DNA of 24,521 nt from F23-B02 sp045642545. GTDB lineage: Bacteria; Bacillota; Clostridia; Oscillospirales; Oscillospiraceae. The notes under the pieces were generated by a model. It saw only the letters and a list, made by a program, of their open reading frames with translations. It was not told the origin of the DNA and made no database searches. Each line of letters starts with the position of its first letter. The first letter of the stretch is position 1. The stretch lies in the NCBI GenBank assembly GCA_045642545.1, contig JAZUJB010000028.1:1-24521 (forward strand). Reading direction: 5' to 3'. Below, piece by piece: positions 7,869 to 16,008 of this stretch. A program made the translations under genes and the position numbers.

Positions 7869-9424
7869 TACAGCATATTCCTTTCCTTGAGGTTATTCAT
7901 TGTGGCGTACAGCGGTCTTACATTTCTGTAAATTTTGCGGTAAACCTTATTGTATATACTCATATAGGTTTCATGGTTTTCGGGGATGGGCATAAACACA
8001 TCCTTTTCATGTACCATGCTCTTAATTGCGTCGTCATAGCTTTCAAATTCGCCCTTGGCGACAAACGCTACCATTGCAGCGCCTATCGAGCAGGCCTCGT
8101 GCGTATGTATGCGCTTTACGGGCAGACCGAAGGTATCGGCAAGAATTTGGCAGGCTAGGTCGCTCTTGGAGCCGCCGCCGCCGACAAACACTTCCTTGAT
8201 ATTCTTGTTGCCGCGCTTTTCCATGGACTTCATGGACATATAAAGCTCAAGGCAGATGCCCTCCATAATTGCGCGGTAGATGTGATATCTCGTGTGGTAG
8301 TCGGAAAAACCGATGATTGCGCCGTAGGAGTCGGGCTTGAGCACATCGGGAGTCCAGTAAGGCTGAAGCATAAGGCCGTTGCAGCCTGCGGGGATCTCCG
8401 CTGCGCGCTGATTGAGCAGCTCCTCTGCGGAGATGCCAAGTGCCTCCGCCTCATCCTTATCCTTCTGGCCGAATTCCTTGATGAACCAGCTGAGCATCCA
8501 GAAGCCGCGGAACACCTGAATTTCGGGATTCCATGCCTTGTTGATTACTGAAGGATATGAGGGCAAGAACTGCTGAGGCTCAAAGTATTTCTCCGAGTAC
8601 ATCTCGATTGTCGAGCTTGTGCCGAAGGAAATTGATGCTTTCTCGGGACTTGCAACTGAAAGGCCGAGAGTTTCGCAGGCCTTGTCCGCGCCCGTTGCGA
8701 TAAGGGGCAGACCAACGGGTGCGCCTGAAAGTACCGCTGCCTCCTCGGTTATATAGCCGAGTACCTCGCCCGAGGGAATGAGCTCATAGAGCTTTTCCTG
8801 CGGAACATCAAACAGGCAGCGAGTGAGGTCGTTTTCCTTCATCCATGTTTTCTTTTTATAGTCCACGGGGATATGCGCAATTGTATTTGCGGGAGTATCG
8901 GCAAGTCTTCCGGTCATACGGAAGTTGAGATATGCCGGCAGACAGACAATTTTCTTGGTCTTCTCCCATATCTCCGGCTGCTGCTGACGCACCCAGTTAA
9001 CCTTGGAGGTGCGGTAGCCGATTTTTGTGCCCTTGCCCATGCCGATTACCTCGAAGGCAATCTTCTTCCACCAGGGGAACGGGTCATCAAACTCGCATTT
9101 GCGGGCATCGAGCCAGTGGATAATATCGCGTGTGGGCTCGTTATTCTCATCGAGGAATACCAGTGTATCGCGGATAACCGTGATTGCACAGGCAATTATA
9201 TCGCCGACCTTGTCCTGATTGCGTGCTAAAAGCTCCTTGCTTGCAGCGCACATATTATCAAAGTAGAAGTCGGTCTTCTGCTCTGCCCAGCCGGGATGCT
9301 GTCTGAAATAGGGCTCCTTGTACTTTTTCTGCACCTTGTCAACGATATTGCCCTGCTTGTCGACAAGAATTGCTCTGGAGCTTTGCGTGCCGATATCATA
9401 TGTCAGAATAAGCGGTCTGTCCAT
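7868..9424 (-). CDS. FGGY-family carbohydrate/polyol kinase
   Basis: 518-residue ATP-dependent sugar or polyol kinase. The N-terminal phosphate-binding loop is DIGTQSSRAILVD (10-22), the probable catalytic base is D247 in ATGADKACETLG (243-254), and the C-terminal ATP-site glycine loop is VGGGGSKSD (414-422). The length fits FGGY kinases. The motifs are not those of a textbook GlpK, so glycerol is only a contextual guess. It sits between DUF1667 and the AGPS-like oxidase, downstream of a GlpA-like dehydrogenase, which suggests a glycerol-like or three-carbon substrate. The start ATG at 9424 has GGAGG 7 nt upstream. Confidence 0.85.
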   Translation of the reverse strand: MDRPLILTYDIGTQSSRAILVDKQGNIVDKVQKKYKEPYFRQHPGWAEQKTDFYFDNMCAASKELLARNQDKVGDIIACAITVIRDTLVFLDENNEPTRDIIHWLDARKCEFDDPFPWWKKIAFEVIGMGKGTKIGYRTSKVNWVRQQQPEIWEKTKKIVCLPAYLNFRMTGRLADTPANTIAHIPVDYKKKTWMKENDLTRCLFDVPQEKLYELIPSGEVLGYITEEAAVLSGAPVGLPLIATGADKACETLGLSVASPEKASISFGTSSTIEMYSEKYFEPQQFLPSYPSVINKAWNPEIQVFRGFWMLSWFIKEFGQKDKDEAEALGISAEELLNQRAAEIPAGCNGLMLQPYWTPDVLKPDSYGAIIGFSDYHTRYHIYRAIMEGICLELYMSMKSMEKRGNKNIKEVFVGGGGSKSDLACQILADTFGLPVKRIHTHEACSIGAAMVAFVAKGEFESYDDAIKSMVHEKDVFMPIPENHETYMSIYNKVYRKIYRNVRPLYATMNNLKERNML

Positions 9425-9439
9425 TACAAGTCCTCCATT

Positions 9440-9814
9440 TTATATGTGTACAAATTCTTTCTGAGTAAGTACATCGCTTGTCGAAATTACATCCACACCG
9501 AGGTCGAGAACATTCTTGATTACAGCATCGCCGCGGTCAATACGCTGCGTTACCACAACCTTGTTAATCTCCTGCATTACCTCGAAAATCTTTTCCTTGG
9601 GAATATCCGCCGACACTCTCACGGGCAGCACAGGCACCTCGGGAAACACGGTTTTTACCGCGGAGCATATGGTGCGCTTCGGCGCGGTCATTTCGGATAT
9701 TGCAAAGCGTCTGCCGTTTTCGCAGCTGTTGCCGCTTACGGCAAATTCACCATTTTCCTCCTCAACATGCAGGAGGCAGCCTCGGGGGCAGCCTATACAG
9801 TTAAACTCTTTCAT
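9440..9814 (-). CDS. DUF1667 cysteine-cluster protein
   Basis: Small 124-residue protein. The N-terminus carries CIGCPRGC (Cys6, Cys9, Cys13), followed by Cys31 in GNSCENGRR. This four-cysteine set probably holds an iron-sulfur cluster or a metal. The family (DUF1667) is regularly encoded with GlpA-like and FAD oxidoreductase genes in anaerobes. It is thought to act as the small third subunit, by analogy with GlpC, passing electrons from glycerol-3-phosphate-type dehydrogenases. Its ATG at 9814 overlaps the stop of the upstream flavoprotein (ATGA), suggesting coupled translation. Family assignment is firm; function is inferred. Confidence 0.88.
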   Translation of the reverse strand: MKEFNCIGCPRGCLLHVEEENGEFAVSGNSCENGRRFAISEMTAPKRTICSAVKTVFPEVPVLPVRVSADIPKEKIFEVMQEINKVVVTQRIDRGDAVIKNVLDLGVDVISTSDVLTQKEFVHI

Positions 9815-11064
9815 TCCGCCACCTCGATTTCAAAACGGATATCCGAGCCCTCGTTAAGCTCAAGCTTACTCATATCGAGCACTATCTGCTGCATCTCAGG
9901 CGGTCTTAAAAGCGGGTAATTGCGCTTCCATACCTCTTTCCCGTCAAGCTTAAGCGAAAGTCTGCTCTTGCCGCGCACCTGCTTTGAGCGGAAATAGAAG
10001 GTTAGCTTCGAGTTATCTGCCTCAAGGTCAAGCTGCTGCGGCACAAGATAAAGAAACTCGCTGCCGAAATTGATATTGACCTTACGCTGAAGCCTTGATG
10101 CATAGTGCGCTGCATTTGCGCCTGCCTCCTCGCCCGAGGCGGACACGAAATCGACAAGGTCGTTTACATGCAGGGCGTTGCCGCAGGAGAAAACTCCGGG
10201 CACGCTTGTCATAAGCTGGCCGTCGCAGACGGGGCCTTTTGTATGGCTGTCAAGCTTTACACCGATGCTCTCGGCAAGCTCGTTTTCGGGAATGAGTCCG
10301 ACCGAAACAATCAGCGCATCGCATTCGATTTTCTGCTGAGTGCCCTCAATCGGATTGTAGTTTTCGTCAACCTCAGAGATTTCAACCGCTTCAAGTCTGT
10401 CGGTACCGAAAACGCGCGTTACCGTGTGGCTTAAATAAAGCGGAATATCGTAGTCGTGCAGGCACTGATGGATATTACGCGTAAGGCCTGACGGCGTGGG
10501 GTTAATCTCGTAAACACCGAGAACCTCCGCCCCCTCAAGCGTCAGTCTGCGCGCCATAATAAGGCCGATATCGCCCGAGCCGAGAATGACGCAGCGCTTT
10601 GTGGGCATAACGCCGAGTCTGTTTGTAAAGTGCTGAGCCGTGCCCGCCGTGAACACACCCGCAGGGCGCGTTCCGTGGATAAGTACCTGCTTTGCCGTGC
10701 GCTCGCGGCAGCCCGTTGCAAGCACGAGGCTCTTTGTTTTTGTCTTTTTAAGGCCCTCGTTGTTTACGGTTACAACGCAAAAGCCGTCATCTGTTTTATC
10801 AATGCGCGTAACAAAGGTTCTGAGCATAACCTCAATTTTATTCTCACGCACCTTATCCATAAAGTGCTCGACATATTCGGGGCCTGCAAGCCTTTCACCG
10901 AAGCGGCTTAAGCCGAAGCCGTCATGGATGCACTGCTTGAGCATACCGCCGAGGCGTTCCTCGCGCTCAATAATGAGAGTTCTTGCGCCGTTTTCGTGCG
11001 CTTTAATTGCGGCTGCAAGGCCTGCAGGGCCGCCGCCGATGACAATTACATCATAATCAGTCAT
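9811..11064 (-). CDS. NAD(P)/FAD-dependent oxidoreductase, pyridine nucleotide-disulfide type (GlpB-like partner)
   Basis: 417 residues. The N-terminal FAD-binding Rossmann motif GGGPAG is at 10-15, LATGCRER at 115-122, and a second, NAD(P)-binding Rossmann motif GSGDIG at 162-167. The C-terminal 80 or so residues are beta-rich and end the protein beyond the usual core. It probably shuttles electrons between the GlpA-like subunit and NAD(P), with the DUF1667 protein as partner. I chose ATG at 11064 (MTDYDVIVIGGG) because GGGAGG lies 8 nt upstream. This gives an 8-bp overlap with the preceding gene; the longer frame to 11097 has no ribosome binding site. Confidence 0.9.
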   Translation of the reverse strand: MTDYDVIVIGGGPAGLAAAIKAHENGARTLIIEREERLGGMLKQCIHDGFGLSRFGERLAGPEYVEHFMDKVRENKIEVMLRTFVTRIDKTDDGFCVVTVNNEGLKKTKTKSLVLATGCRERTAKQVLIHGTRPAGVFTAGTAQHFTNRLGVMPTKRCVILGSGDIGLIMARRLTLEGAEVLGVYEINPTPSGLTRNIHQCLHDYDIPLYLSHTVTRVFGTDRLEAVEISEVDENYNPIEGTQQKIECDALIVSVGLIPENELAESIGVKLDSHTKGPVCDGQLMTSVPGVFSCGNALHVNDLVDFVSASGEEAGANAAHYASRLQRKVNINFGSEFLYLVPQQLDLEADNSKLTFYFRSKQVRGKSRLSLKLDGKEVWKRNYPLLRPPEMQQIVLDMSKLELNEGSDIRFEIEVAE

Positions 11065-12772
11065 TGCCGCAGCCTCCCTTCGCGCTTTCAAACACAATTG
11101 CCGATTCAGCAGAGGATTTTCTGACCTCCGTCAGCGGTACGCCGAGATATTCGGCAATTATTTTCGTTACCAACGGTGAGCAGAAGCCGCCCTGACAACG
11201 ACCCATACCGGGTCTCAGGCGCTTTTTGATACCGTCAACCGTCGGAACGCATATCGGTGAATTGAGCGCATCGAGTATCTCGCCGCGGCTTACCTCCTCG
11301 CAGCGGCAGACAATTACGCCGTAGTCGGGATTTTCCGCAATAAGTGCCGCGCGCTCTTCATCGCTCATCTTTGCAAGATGGGGCGGTGCGTGGCGAATCG
11401 GGTTAAAGCTTTCGTTTTTATCAGCGCCGCCGAGAGCATTAACAGCCATTTCGGCTACATCCTCTGCAACTGCGGGCGCGGTTGTGAGTCCCGGCGACTG
11501 AATACCTGCGACATGAATGATGTTCTCGGTTTTTCTGCCGCGCTCGATTACAAAATCTTCCTCGTAGGTAGGTGCGCGAACACCCGTAAAGTATGTAATA
11601 ATGTCCCGCTCGCTCAGCTCAGGGAAGGTTATTTTCTGTTTGTTGAACACTCTCTCGATGCTGTCGGCATTCGTTGCTGTATTCTCCCGCTCCCATGTCT
11701 CAACGGCATCGGGGCCGACAAGCAGATTATCATGCACCGTGTGCAGGATTCCGCCGCCCTTTGTGTGCGTTTTGCCGGGTGTACTTGCACCGACAACCGA
11801 GGCAATTGAGGTCATTTTTACACCGACCTTTTTATCGATAATCGAATTTGTGCCTCTGCGTGGGTGAATGGTAAAGAATCGGTCGTTTGCCATTCGCGCG
11901 ACCTCGTCAGCGAACACGCCCGCACAGTTTATTACAAGCTTCGGATACACCGTGCCGCGGTTTGTTTCAACGCTTACGATTTTTCCGTTTTCAAGCTTCA
12001 TACCCGTTACTGCGGTATTAAGCGATACTCTTGCACCGTTTGCAACGGCATTTTCCGCATAAGCGATGACAAGATTATAGGGGCTTACGCAGCCCGACGA
12101 GGGATTCGAAATTGCAAATACAAATTCGGGATTGAGATTGGGCTGAGTCTTGCGAATTGTTTTTGCAAGCACCACGCGTGTGTCCTCAATGCCGTCAACA
12201 TATCTGCGGTATATGGTGTGCAGCCATATAAGCGGCAGCAGCTTTTTATCCTTAAAGCACGCATACTGCCCCGTGCGGTTAAACGGAACATCAAGTTCCG
12301 AGCAGATGCGGTCATACATTTTATTTGCGCGGCGGATATATTTGTGCTTGAGTGAGCCGCGGGAAAGGTCAACGCCGGGGTGCACCTCGCCGTCATTTCT
12401 GCCCGAAGCGCCGAGTGCAAGGTCTGCCTCCTTATCAAGCAGCAGAATATTCAGATTATATTTTGAGAGCTCGCGAGCAATCGAACAGCCGGAAATGCCG
12501 CCGCCGATGATGAGCACATCGGGGGTATCCCCCTCAAGTGCCGCATCCTTAAGGCTCGGCAAACGCATAGGCTGAGGCTCCGCGCCCGTGAACACGATGT
12601 CATTAACCACATGGCGGTCGGAATGCGGCTTTGCGCACATCATACCTGCGGCAACAACATCCTCCCATTTATCGAGGCTGCCGCGCAGAACGATGCAGTT
12701 ATCCTCTAAGGAGGCAGTAACCGCGCCGCCGTATGCCTTATTGAGTTTTTTATTCAAAGCATTGATACCCAT
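11057..12772 (-). CDS. GlpA-like FAD-dependent glycerol-3-phosphate-type dehydrogenase with C-terminal [2Fe-2S] BFD domain
   Basis: 571 residues. Residues about 1-62 form a small extra domain (TASLEDNCIVLRGSLDKW near 19-36) with a BON-like look. A DAO-type FAD domain follows, with Rossmann motif GGGISG (90-95). Residues 485-535 are a BFD-like [2Fe-2S] domain with C489-x-C491 and C526-x4-C531 (GRCQGGFC). This matches the anaerobic GlpA architecture: oxidation of glycerol-3-phosphate or a similar 2-hydroxy phosphate to the ketone, electrons passing to partner subunits. It is the first gene of its operon. I chose ATG at 12772 (MGINALNK) because GGGGAG lies a few bases upstream; the 12-residue longer frame lacks a site. 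The exact substrate is unproven. Confidence 0.85.
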   Translation of the reverse strand: MGINALNKKLNKAYGGAVTASLEDNCIVLRGSLDKWEDVVAAGMMCAKPHSDRHVVNDIVFTGAEPQPMRLPSLKDAALEGDTPDVLIIGGGISGCSIARELSKYNLNILLLDKEADLALGASGRNDGEVHPGVDLSRGSLKHKYIRRANKMYDRICSELDVPFNRTGQYACFKDKKLLPLIWLHTIYRRYVDGIEDTRVVLAKTIRKTQPNLNPEFVFAISNPSSGCVSPYNLVIAYAENAVANGARVSLNTAVTGMKLENGKIVSVETNRGTVYPKLVINCAGVFADEVARMANDRFFTIHPRRGTNSIIDKKVGVKMTSIASVVGASTPGKTHTKGGGILHTVHDNLLVGPDAVETWERENTATNADSIERVFNKQKITFPELSERDIITYFTGVRAPTYEEDFVIERGRKTENIIHVAGIQSPGLTTAPAVAEDVAEMAVNALGGADKNESFNPIRHAPPHLAKMSDEERAALIAENPDYGVIVCRCEEVSRGEILDALNSPICVPTVDGIKKRLRPGMGRCQGGFCSPLVTKIIAEYLGVPLTEVRKSSAESAIVFESAKGGCGND

Positions 12773-12784
12773 AGCTTCTCCCCT

Positions 12785-12806
12785 GCCGAGCGCAGCCGCG
12801 TTCGGC
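12785..12806 (-). promoter_or_regulatory. Hairpin in the leader of the GlpA-like operon
   Basis: A 9-bp GC-rich inverted repeat with one mismatch (GCCGAACGC with GCGCTCGGC, 4-nt loop) lies directly before the ribosome binding site. It may tune translation, but no known riboswitch fold is recognisable. Confidence 0.35.
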
Positions 12807-12842
12807 ATATTATGCGCACATTGCCGTTTTTTCTATATTGCC

Positions 12843-12871
12843 ATTCTATAACCAACTATTTATTTCGTCAA
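12843..12871 (-). promoter_or_regulatory. Sigma-A promoter of the GlpA-like/FGGY operon
   Basis: TTGACG (12866-12871) and TAGAAT (12843-12848) on the minus strand are separated by exactly 17 bp. They lie about 70 bp upstream of the ATG at 12772, in the gap behind the lipoprotein terminator. Confidence 0.8.
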
Positions 12872-12903
12872 TGCTCGCCTTAAATTTAACAACAGAATAC
12901 TAA

Positions 12904-12932
12904 AACCCCCGTAATTCACGATTACGGGGGTT
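12904..12932 (-). terminator. Terminator after the lipoprotein gene
   Basis: The perfect 12-bp stem AACCCCCGTAAT/ATTACGGGGGTT has a 5-nt loop and lies 12 bp after the lipoprotein stop. The minus-strand T tract is short (TTTTAG), but the hairpin is very stable. Confidence 0.88.
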
Positions 12933-12944
12933 ATTTTATCTTTA

Positions 12945-13397
12945 TCAGTTCTGCTGAAGATTGCTTGACGATGCTTTTCTTGTAGGCATCGGGTCAGGAT
13001 TGATGTATTCCTCCTGCTCGGAGCCGCCGTTATTGCCGTTGTCGTTTGAGCTGCTGCTTCCGTTATCCTGCTTAGAACCGGAATTGCTGCTTGAATTGCT
13101 GCTTGAATTGCTGTTTGAGCCGCTGTTGTTGTTTTTGTTGCTGCTGTTATTCTTATTGCTGCTTGAATTGTTGTTGCTCTGCTGCTGAGAGTCGGAGCCG
13201 CCTTTGCCGTTATCTTTATCGTTATCCTTGGCGCCGTCCTTTTCGTCGTCGCCCTTCTGATTATCCTGCTCGTCGTCCTTCTGAACAATGGGATTTTCCT
13301 TGACATCATCGCCGAACATACCTGCAAAGTTGCAGGCGGTAAGGCAAAGGCAGAGCGCCACGATAAGTGCAATTATCAGAATTTTCGCTTTTTTCAT
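12945..13397 (-). CDS. Ser/Asn-rich lipoprotein, function unknown
   Basis: 150 residues. A type II signal peptide (Lys-Lys then a hydrophobic core 5-18) ends at lipobox LTAC with lipidated Cys22. The mature part starts acidic/Lys-rich (about 30-66), then becomes almost pure Ser/Asn/Gly/Gln (about 67-127), and ends in a short ordinary tail. No folded domain is recognisable, so it resembles a flexible spacer tethered to the outer face of the membrane. The start ATG at 13397 has AGAGG 7-8 nt upstream. It has its own promoter and terminator and so is monocistronic. Confidence 0.8.
   Translation of the reverse strand: MKKAKILIIALIVALCLCLTACNFAGMFGDDVKENPIVQKDDEQDNQKGDDEKDGAKDNDKDNGKGGSDSQQQSNNNSSSNKNNSSNKNNNSGSNSNSSSNSSSNSGSKQDNGSSSSNDNGNNGGSEQEEYINPDPMPTRKASSSNLQQN
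13081..13116. repeat. Three tandem 12-bp repeats inside the lipoprotein gene
   Basis: GAATTGCTGCTT occurs three times in a row (the last copy has one change), encoding repeated Ser-Ser-Asn-Ser on the minus strand. A further degenerate copy lies near 13160. Such repeats can change copy number by slippage without breaking the frame. Confidence 0.85.
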
Positions 13398-13454
13398 TGT
13401 ATAAACCTCTTTCCTGAATTTTCAGAAATTATTTATCTTTATTTCAATGCAGGT

Positions 13455-13483
13455 ATTTTACCACAAATCCGTTCAAAGTGCAA
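13455..13483 (-). promoter_or_regulatory. Sigma-A promoter of the lipoprotein gene
   Basis: TTGCAC (13478-13483) and TAAAAT (13455-13460) are spaced 17 bp apart, with an extended -10 TGG before TAAAAT on the minus strand. The expected transcript start is about 50 nt upstream of the ATG. Confidence 0.75.
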
Positions 13484-13595
13484 TTAGTTATTGAATTTCA
13501 TCCGCTCATGCGCCTGACGGATATTTATGGCTTGATATTACCATCATAGCGGTTTATTTACAACGAGCTATTTGTAAATTTTCGGTTAAGTAAAC

Positions 13596-13613
13596 GGCGG
13601 TTATTTAACCGCC
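13596..13613 (-). terminator. Hairpin after tspO
   Basis: GGCGGTTA/TAACCGCC inverted repeat (8-bp arms, 2-nt centre, so the real loop is wider), starting 2 bp after the tspO stop. It is followed on the minus strand by GTTTACTT. A probable weak terminator. Confidence 0.6.
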
Positions 13614-13615
13614 TT

Positions 13616-14086
13616 TCAGTTCAGCATATAAATGGCATAATTGAGGTAGCCTGCAAATGTAACCCACAGAATATACGGTACCATAAGCCACCCCGCAGTT
13701 TTGTTTATTCCGAAAAACCGCACCGTTGTTATCACAATGAGCAGCCACAGCGCGCAAAGCCACACAAACGCAAACAGATAATTCTCAAGGTTGAAGAAAA
13801 TAAGACTCCACACAAAGTTGAAAACGAGCTGGATTGCGTAAAATGCCAAAGCCGCCGTTTTTTCGGCAGACGGGGCTTTCGATTTGTATACAAGATACGA
13901 GGCAACGCCCATCAGAATATACAGAATTGTCCATACCACGGGGAAAAGCCACTGCGGCGGCGCAAGCGGAGGCTTATCAATTACCTCGAACATTATCATA
14001 TTGTCCTTTGTCAGCAAGGTGGCAAGTCCGCCGACAATGAGCGGTATTGCAACAGCAATGCCCAACTGCTTCCAGTTAATTTTCAT
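13616..14086 (-). CDS. tspO: TspO/MBR family tryptophan-rich membrane protein
   Basis: 156 residues with five predicted membrane helices (about 7-26, 46-66, 79-99, 103-123, 133-154) and the many Trp and aromatic residues typical of the TspO/peripheral benzodiazepine receptor family. Family motifs visible are KPPLAPPQWLFPVVWTILYI (38-57), NFVWSLIFF (90-98) and PYILWVTFAGYLNYAIY (137-153). TspO proteins bind porphyrins and are linked to tetrapyrrole handling and stress responses, but the role in anaerobic Firmicutes is unsettled. The start is ATG at 14086 with GGGTG close upstream. It is a single-gene unit between the pckA terminator and its own hairpin. Confidence 0.9.
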   Translation of the reverse strand: MKINWKQLGIAVAIPLIVGGLATLLTKDNMIMFEVIDKPPLAPPQWLFPVVWTILYILMGVASYLVYKSKAPSAEKTAALAFYAIQLVFNFVWSLIFFNLENYLFAFVWLCALWLLIVITTVRFFGINKTAGWLMVPYILWVTFAGYLNYAIYMLN

Positions 14087-14148
14087 ATTATCACCCGTTG
14101 ATAATTTATGACGGCAAGTACCGTGATATACTTATCAAAGGACAAGAA

Positions 14149-14181
14149 AATCCGGTAATACAGCTTATGTATTACCGGATT
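14149..14181 (-). terminator. Terminator of pckA
   Basis: The perfect 13-bp stem AATCCGGTAATAC/GTATTACCGGATT has a 7-nt loop and is followed on the minus strand by TTCTT. It lies about 20 bp after the pckA stop. Confidence 0.9.
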
Positions 14182-14201
14182 CTGATTATTTCATTAGCAG
14201 C

Positions 14202-15806
14202 TTACAGCTGAGGGCCTGCGGGAACAAGTGCCTTGCCTGCTTCGTTGTATTCGTACTTGGAGAAGTTCTTGATGAAGCGGCTTGCGAGGTCCTTTGCCTT
14301 TTCCTCCCACTGACTCGGGTCTTCGTAGGTGTCGCGGGGGTCGAGGATTGCGGTGTCAACGCCCTTGAGTTCGGTGGGAACCTCGAGGTTGAAGTAAGGA
14401 ATCTTCTTGGTGGGTGCGTTCAGAATATCGCCGCCGAGGATTGCATCGATGATGCCGCGGGTATCCTTAATGGAGATGCGCTTGCCGGTGCCGTTCCAGC
14501 CGGTATTTACGAGGTAAGCCTTGGAGCCGTTTGCCTGCATCTTCTTGACAAGCTCTTCAGCGTACTTTGTCGGGTGCAGCTCGAGGAAGGCCTGACCGAA
14601 GCATGCGGAGAAGGTAGGAGTAGGCTCGGTGATGCCGCGCTCTGTGCCTGCAAGCTTTGCAGTAAAGCCGGACAGGAAGTAATACTGAGTCTGCTCGGGA
14701 GTCAGAATGGAAACGGGAGGCAGTACGCCGAATGCGTCAGCGGACAGGAAGATTACATTCTTTGCTGCGGGTGCTGCGGAAACGGGACGGACAATGTTAT
14801 TGATATGGTCAATGGGATAGGAAACGCGGGTATTCTCGGTAACGGACTTGTCAGCAAAGTCAATCTTGCCCTCAGCATCGAGAGTTACATTCTCAAGCAG
14901 AGCGTTGCGCTTGATTGCGTTATAGATGTCGGGCTCGGAGTCCTTATCGAGATTGATGACCTTTGCATAGCAGCCGCCCTCGAAGTTGAACACGCCGTCA
15001 TCGTCCCAGCCGTGCTCGTCATCGCCAATGAGCAGGCGCTTCGGGTCGGTGGAAAGGGTGGTCTTGCCGGTACCGGAGAGACCGAAGAAGATTGCGGTGT
15101 TCTCGCCGTTAACATCGGTGTTTGCGGAGCAGTGCATTGCTGCAATGCCCTTGTGGGGCAGATAGTAGTTCATCATGGAGAACATACCCTTCTTCATCTC
15201 GCCGCCGTACCAGGTGTTGATGATAACCTGCTCGCGGGAGGTGATGTTGAAGGCTACGCAGGTCTCAGAGTTGAGACCGAGCTCCTTGTAGTTTTCTACC
15301 TTTGCCTTGGATGCGTTGTAGACAACAAAATCGGGCTCAAAGCTCTCAAGCTCCTCCTCGGAGGGCTGGATGAACATATTCTTGATGAAGTGAGCCTGCC
15401 ATGCAACCTCAACGATGAAGCGAACTGCCATGCGTGTGTCCTTGTTTGCGCCGCAGAATGCGTCAACAACGAACAGGCGCTTGTTGCAAAGCTCCTTAAC
15501 CGCAAGGTCCTTGACGGTTGCCCATACGGACTCGTCCATGGGATGGTTGTCGTTCTTATAGCTGTCGGAGGTCCACCATACGGTGTCCTTGGAGTTTTCG
15601 TCCATGACAATGTACTTGTCCTTAGGTGAACGGCCGGTGTAAATGCCGGTCATAACATTGACTGCGTCAAGCTCGCTCAGCTGACCTTTGTCAAAGCCTT
15701 CAAGCTCGGGCTTCATTTCTTCCTCAAAAAGTGCTTCATAAGAAGGGTTATATACGACTTCCTCAGCACCGAAAATGCCATAAGCTGTCAAATCTATCTT
15801 TGCCAT
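14202..15806 (-). CDS. pckA: ATP-dependent phosphoenolpyruvate carboxykinase
   Basis: 534 residues, the usual length. It interconverts oxaloacetate + ATP with PEP + CO2 + ADP. In fermenting anaerobes it often runs in the carboxylating, ATP-forming direction. Visible motifs are TGRSPKDKY (57-65, substrate Arg59), the P-loop GLSGTGKT (242-249), the metal/nucleotide motif GDDEHGWDDDGVFNFEGGCY (261-280) and the adenine-site region NTGWNGTGKRISIKDTR (434-450). I chose ATG at 15806 because GAGGT lies 8 nt upstream; a GTG at 15821 in the same frame overlaps that site and is unlikely. It has its own promoter and a strong terminator. ppdK, the other PEP-node enzyme, lies about 3 kb upstream across the acquired-looking stretch. 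Confidence 0.97.
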   Translation of the reverse strand: MAKIDLTAYGIFGAEEVVYNPSYEALFEEEMKPELEGFDKGQLSELDAVNVMTGIYTGRSPKDKYIVMDENSKDTVWWTSDSYKNDNHPMDESVWATVKDLAVKELCNKRLFVVDAFCGANKDTRMAVRFIVEVAWQAHFIKNMFIQPSEEELESFEPDFVVYNASKAKVENYKELGLNSETCVAFNITSREQVIINTWYGGEMKKGMFSMMNYYLPHKGIAAMHCSANTDVNGENTAIFFGLSGTGKTTLSTDPKRLLIGDDEHGWDDDGVFNFEGGCYAKVINLDKDSEPDIYNAIKRNALLENVTLDAEGKIDFADKSVTENTRVSYPIDHINNIVRPVSAAPAAKNVIFLSADAFGVLPPVSILTPEQTQYYFLSGFTAKLAGTERGITEPTPTFSACFGQAFLELHPTKYAEELVKKMQANGSKAYLVNTGWNGTGKRISIKDTRGIIDAILGGDILNAPTKKIPYFNLEVPTELKGVDTAILDPRDTYEDPSQWEEKAKDLASRFIKNFSKYEYNEAGKALVPAGPQL

Positions 15807-15844
15807 TATGTTATACCTCACTTAATAATAGATTTTATGAGAAC

Positions 15845-15873
15845 ATTATACAATCAGAGCATCAAAAACTCAA
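15845..15873 (-). promoter_or_regulatory. Sigma-A promoter of pckA
   Basis: TTGAGT (15868-15873) and a perfect TATAAT (15845-15850) on the minus strand are separated by 17 bp. The expected transcript start is about 30 nt upstream of the ATG at 15806. Confidence 0.8.
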
Positions 15874-15930
15874 TTGTTTTTTCATATATAAATAATCTGT
15901 TGCTATTATACAGCCACACTGTTATAAAAG

Positions 15931-15966
15931 TAACAATCACATCACTCGAGGGTGATGTGATTGTTA
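15931..15966 (-). terminator. Strong hairpin upstream of the pckA promoter
   Basis: The perfect 15-bp inverted repeat TAACAATCACATCAC/GTGATGTGATTGTTA has loop TCGAGG and is followed on the minus strand by CTTTTATAA. It probably terminates transcription coming from the hydrolase/7-TM unit; a regulatory role for pckA cannot be excluded. Confidence 0.65.
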
Positions 15967-16008
15967 TTATTGAATTTATCTTGCTCTTATAAACTAAGCA
16001 AAGATTCT

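Noticed and set aside
7868..9424. Naming the FGGY kinase glpK
   Set aside because: The phosphate-loop and substrate-region sequences are not those of standard glycerol kinases; context alone does not fix the substrate.
12961..13303. Leu/Cys-rich plus-strand frames opposite the lipoprotein
   Set aside because: They are the complement of the Ser/Asn repeat codons; the minus-strand frame has a signal peptide, lipobox, promoter and terminator.
14574..15629. Plus-strand open frame of 351 codons opposite pckA
   Set aside because: Shadow of the conserved pckA reading frame; composition typical of antisense frames.
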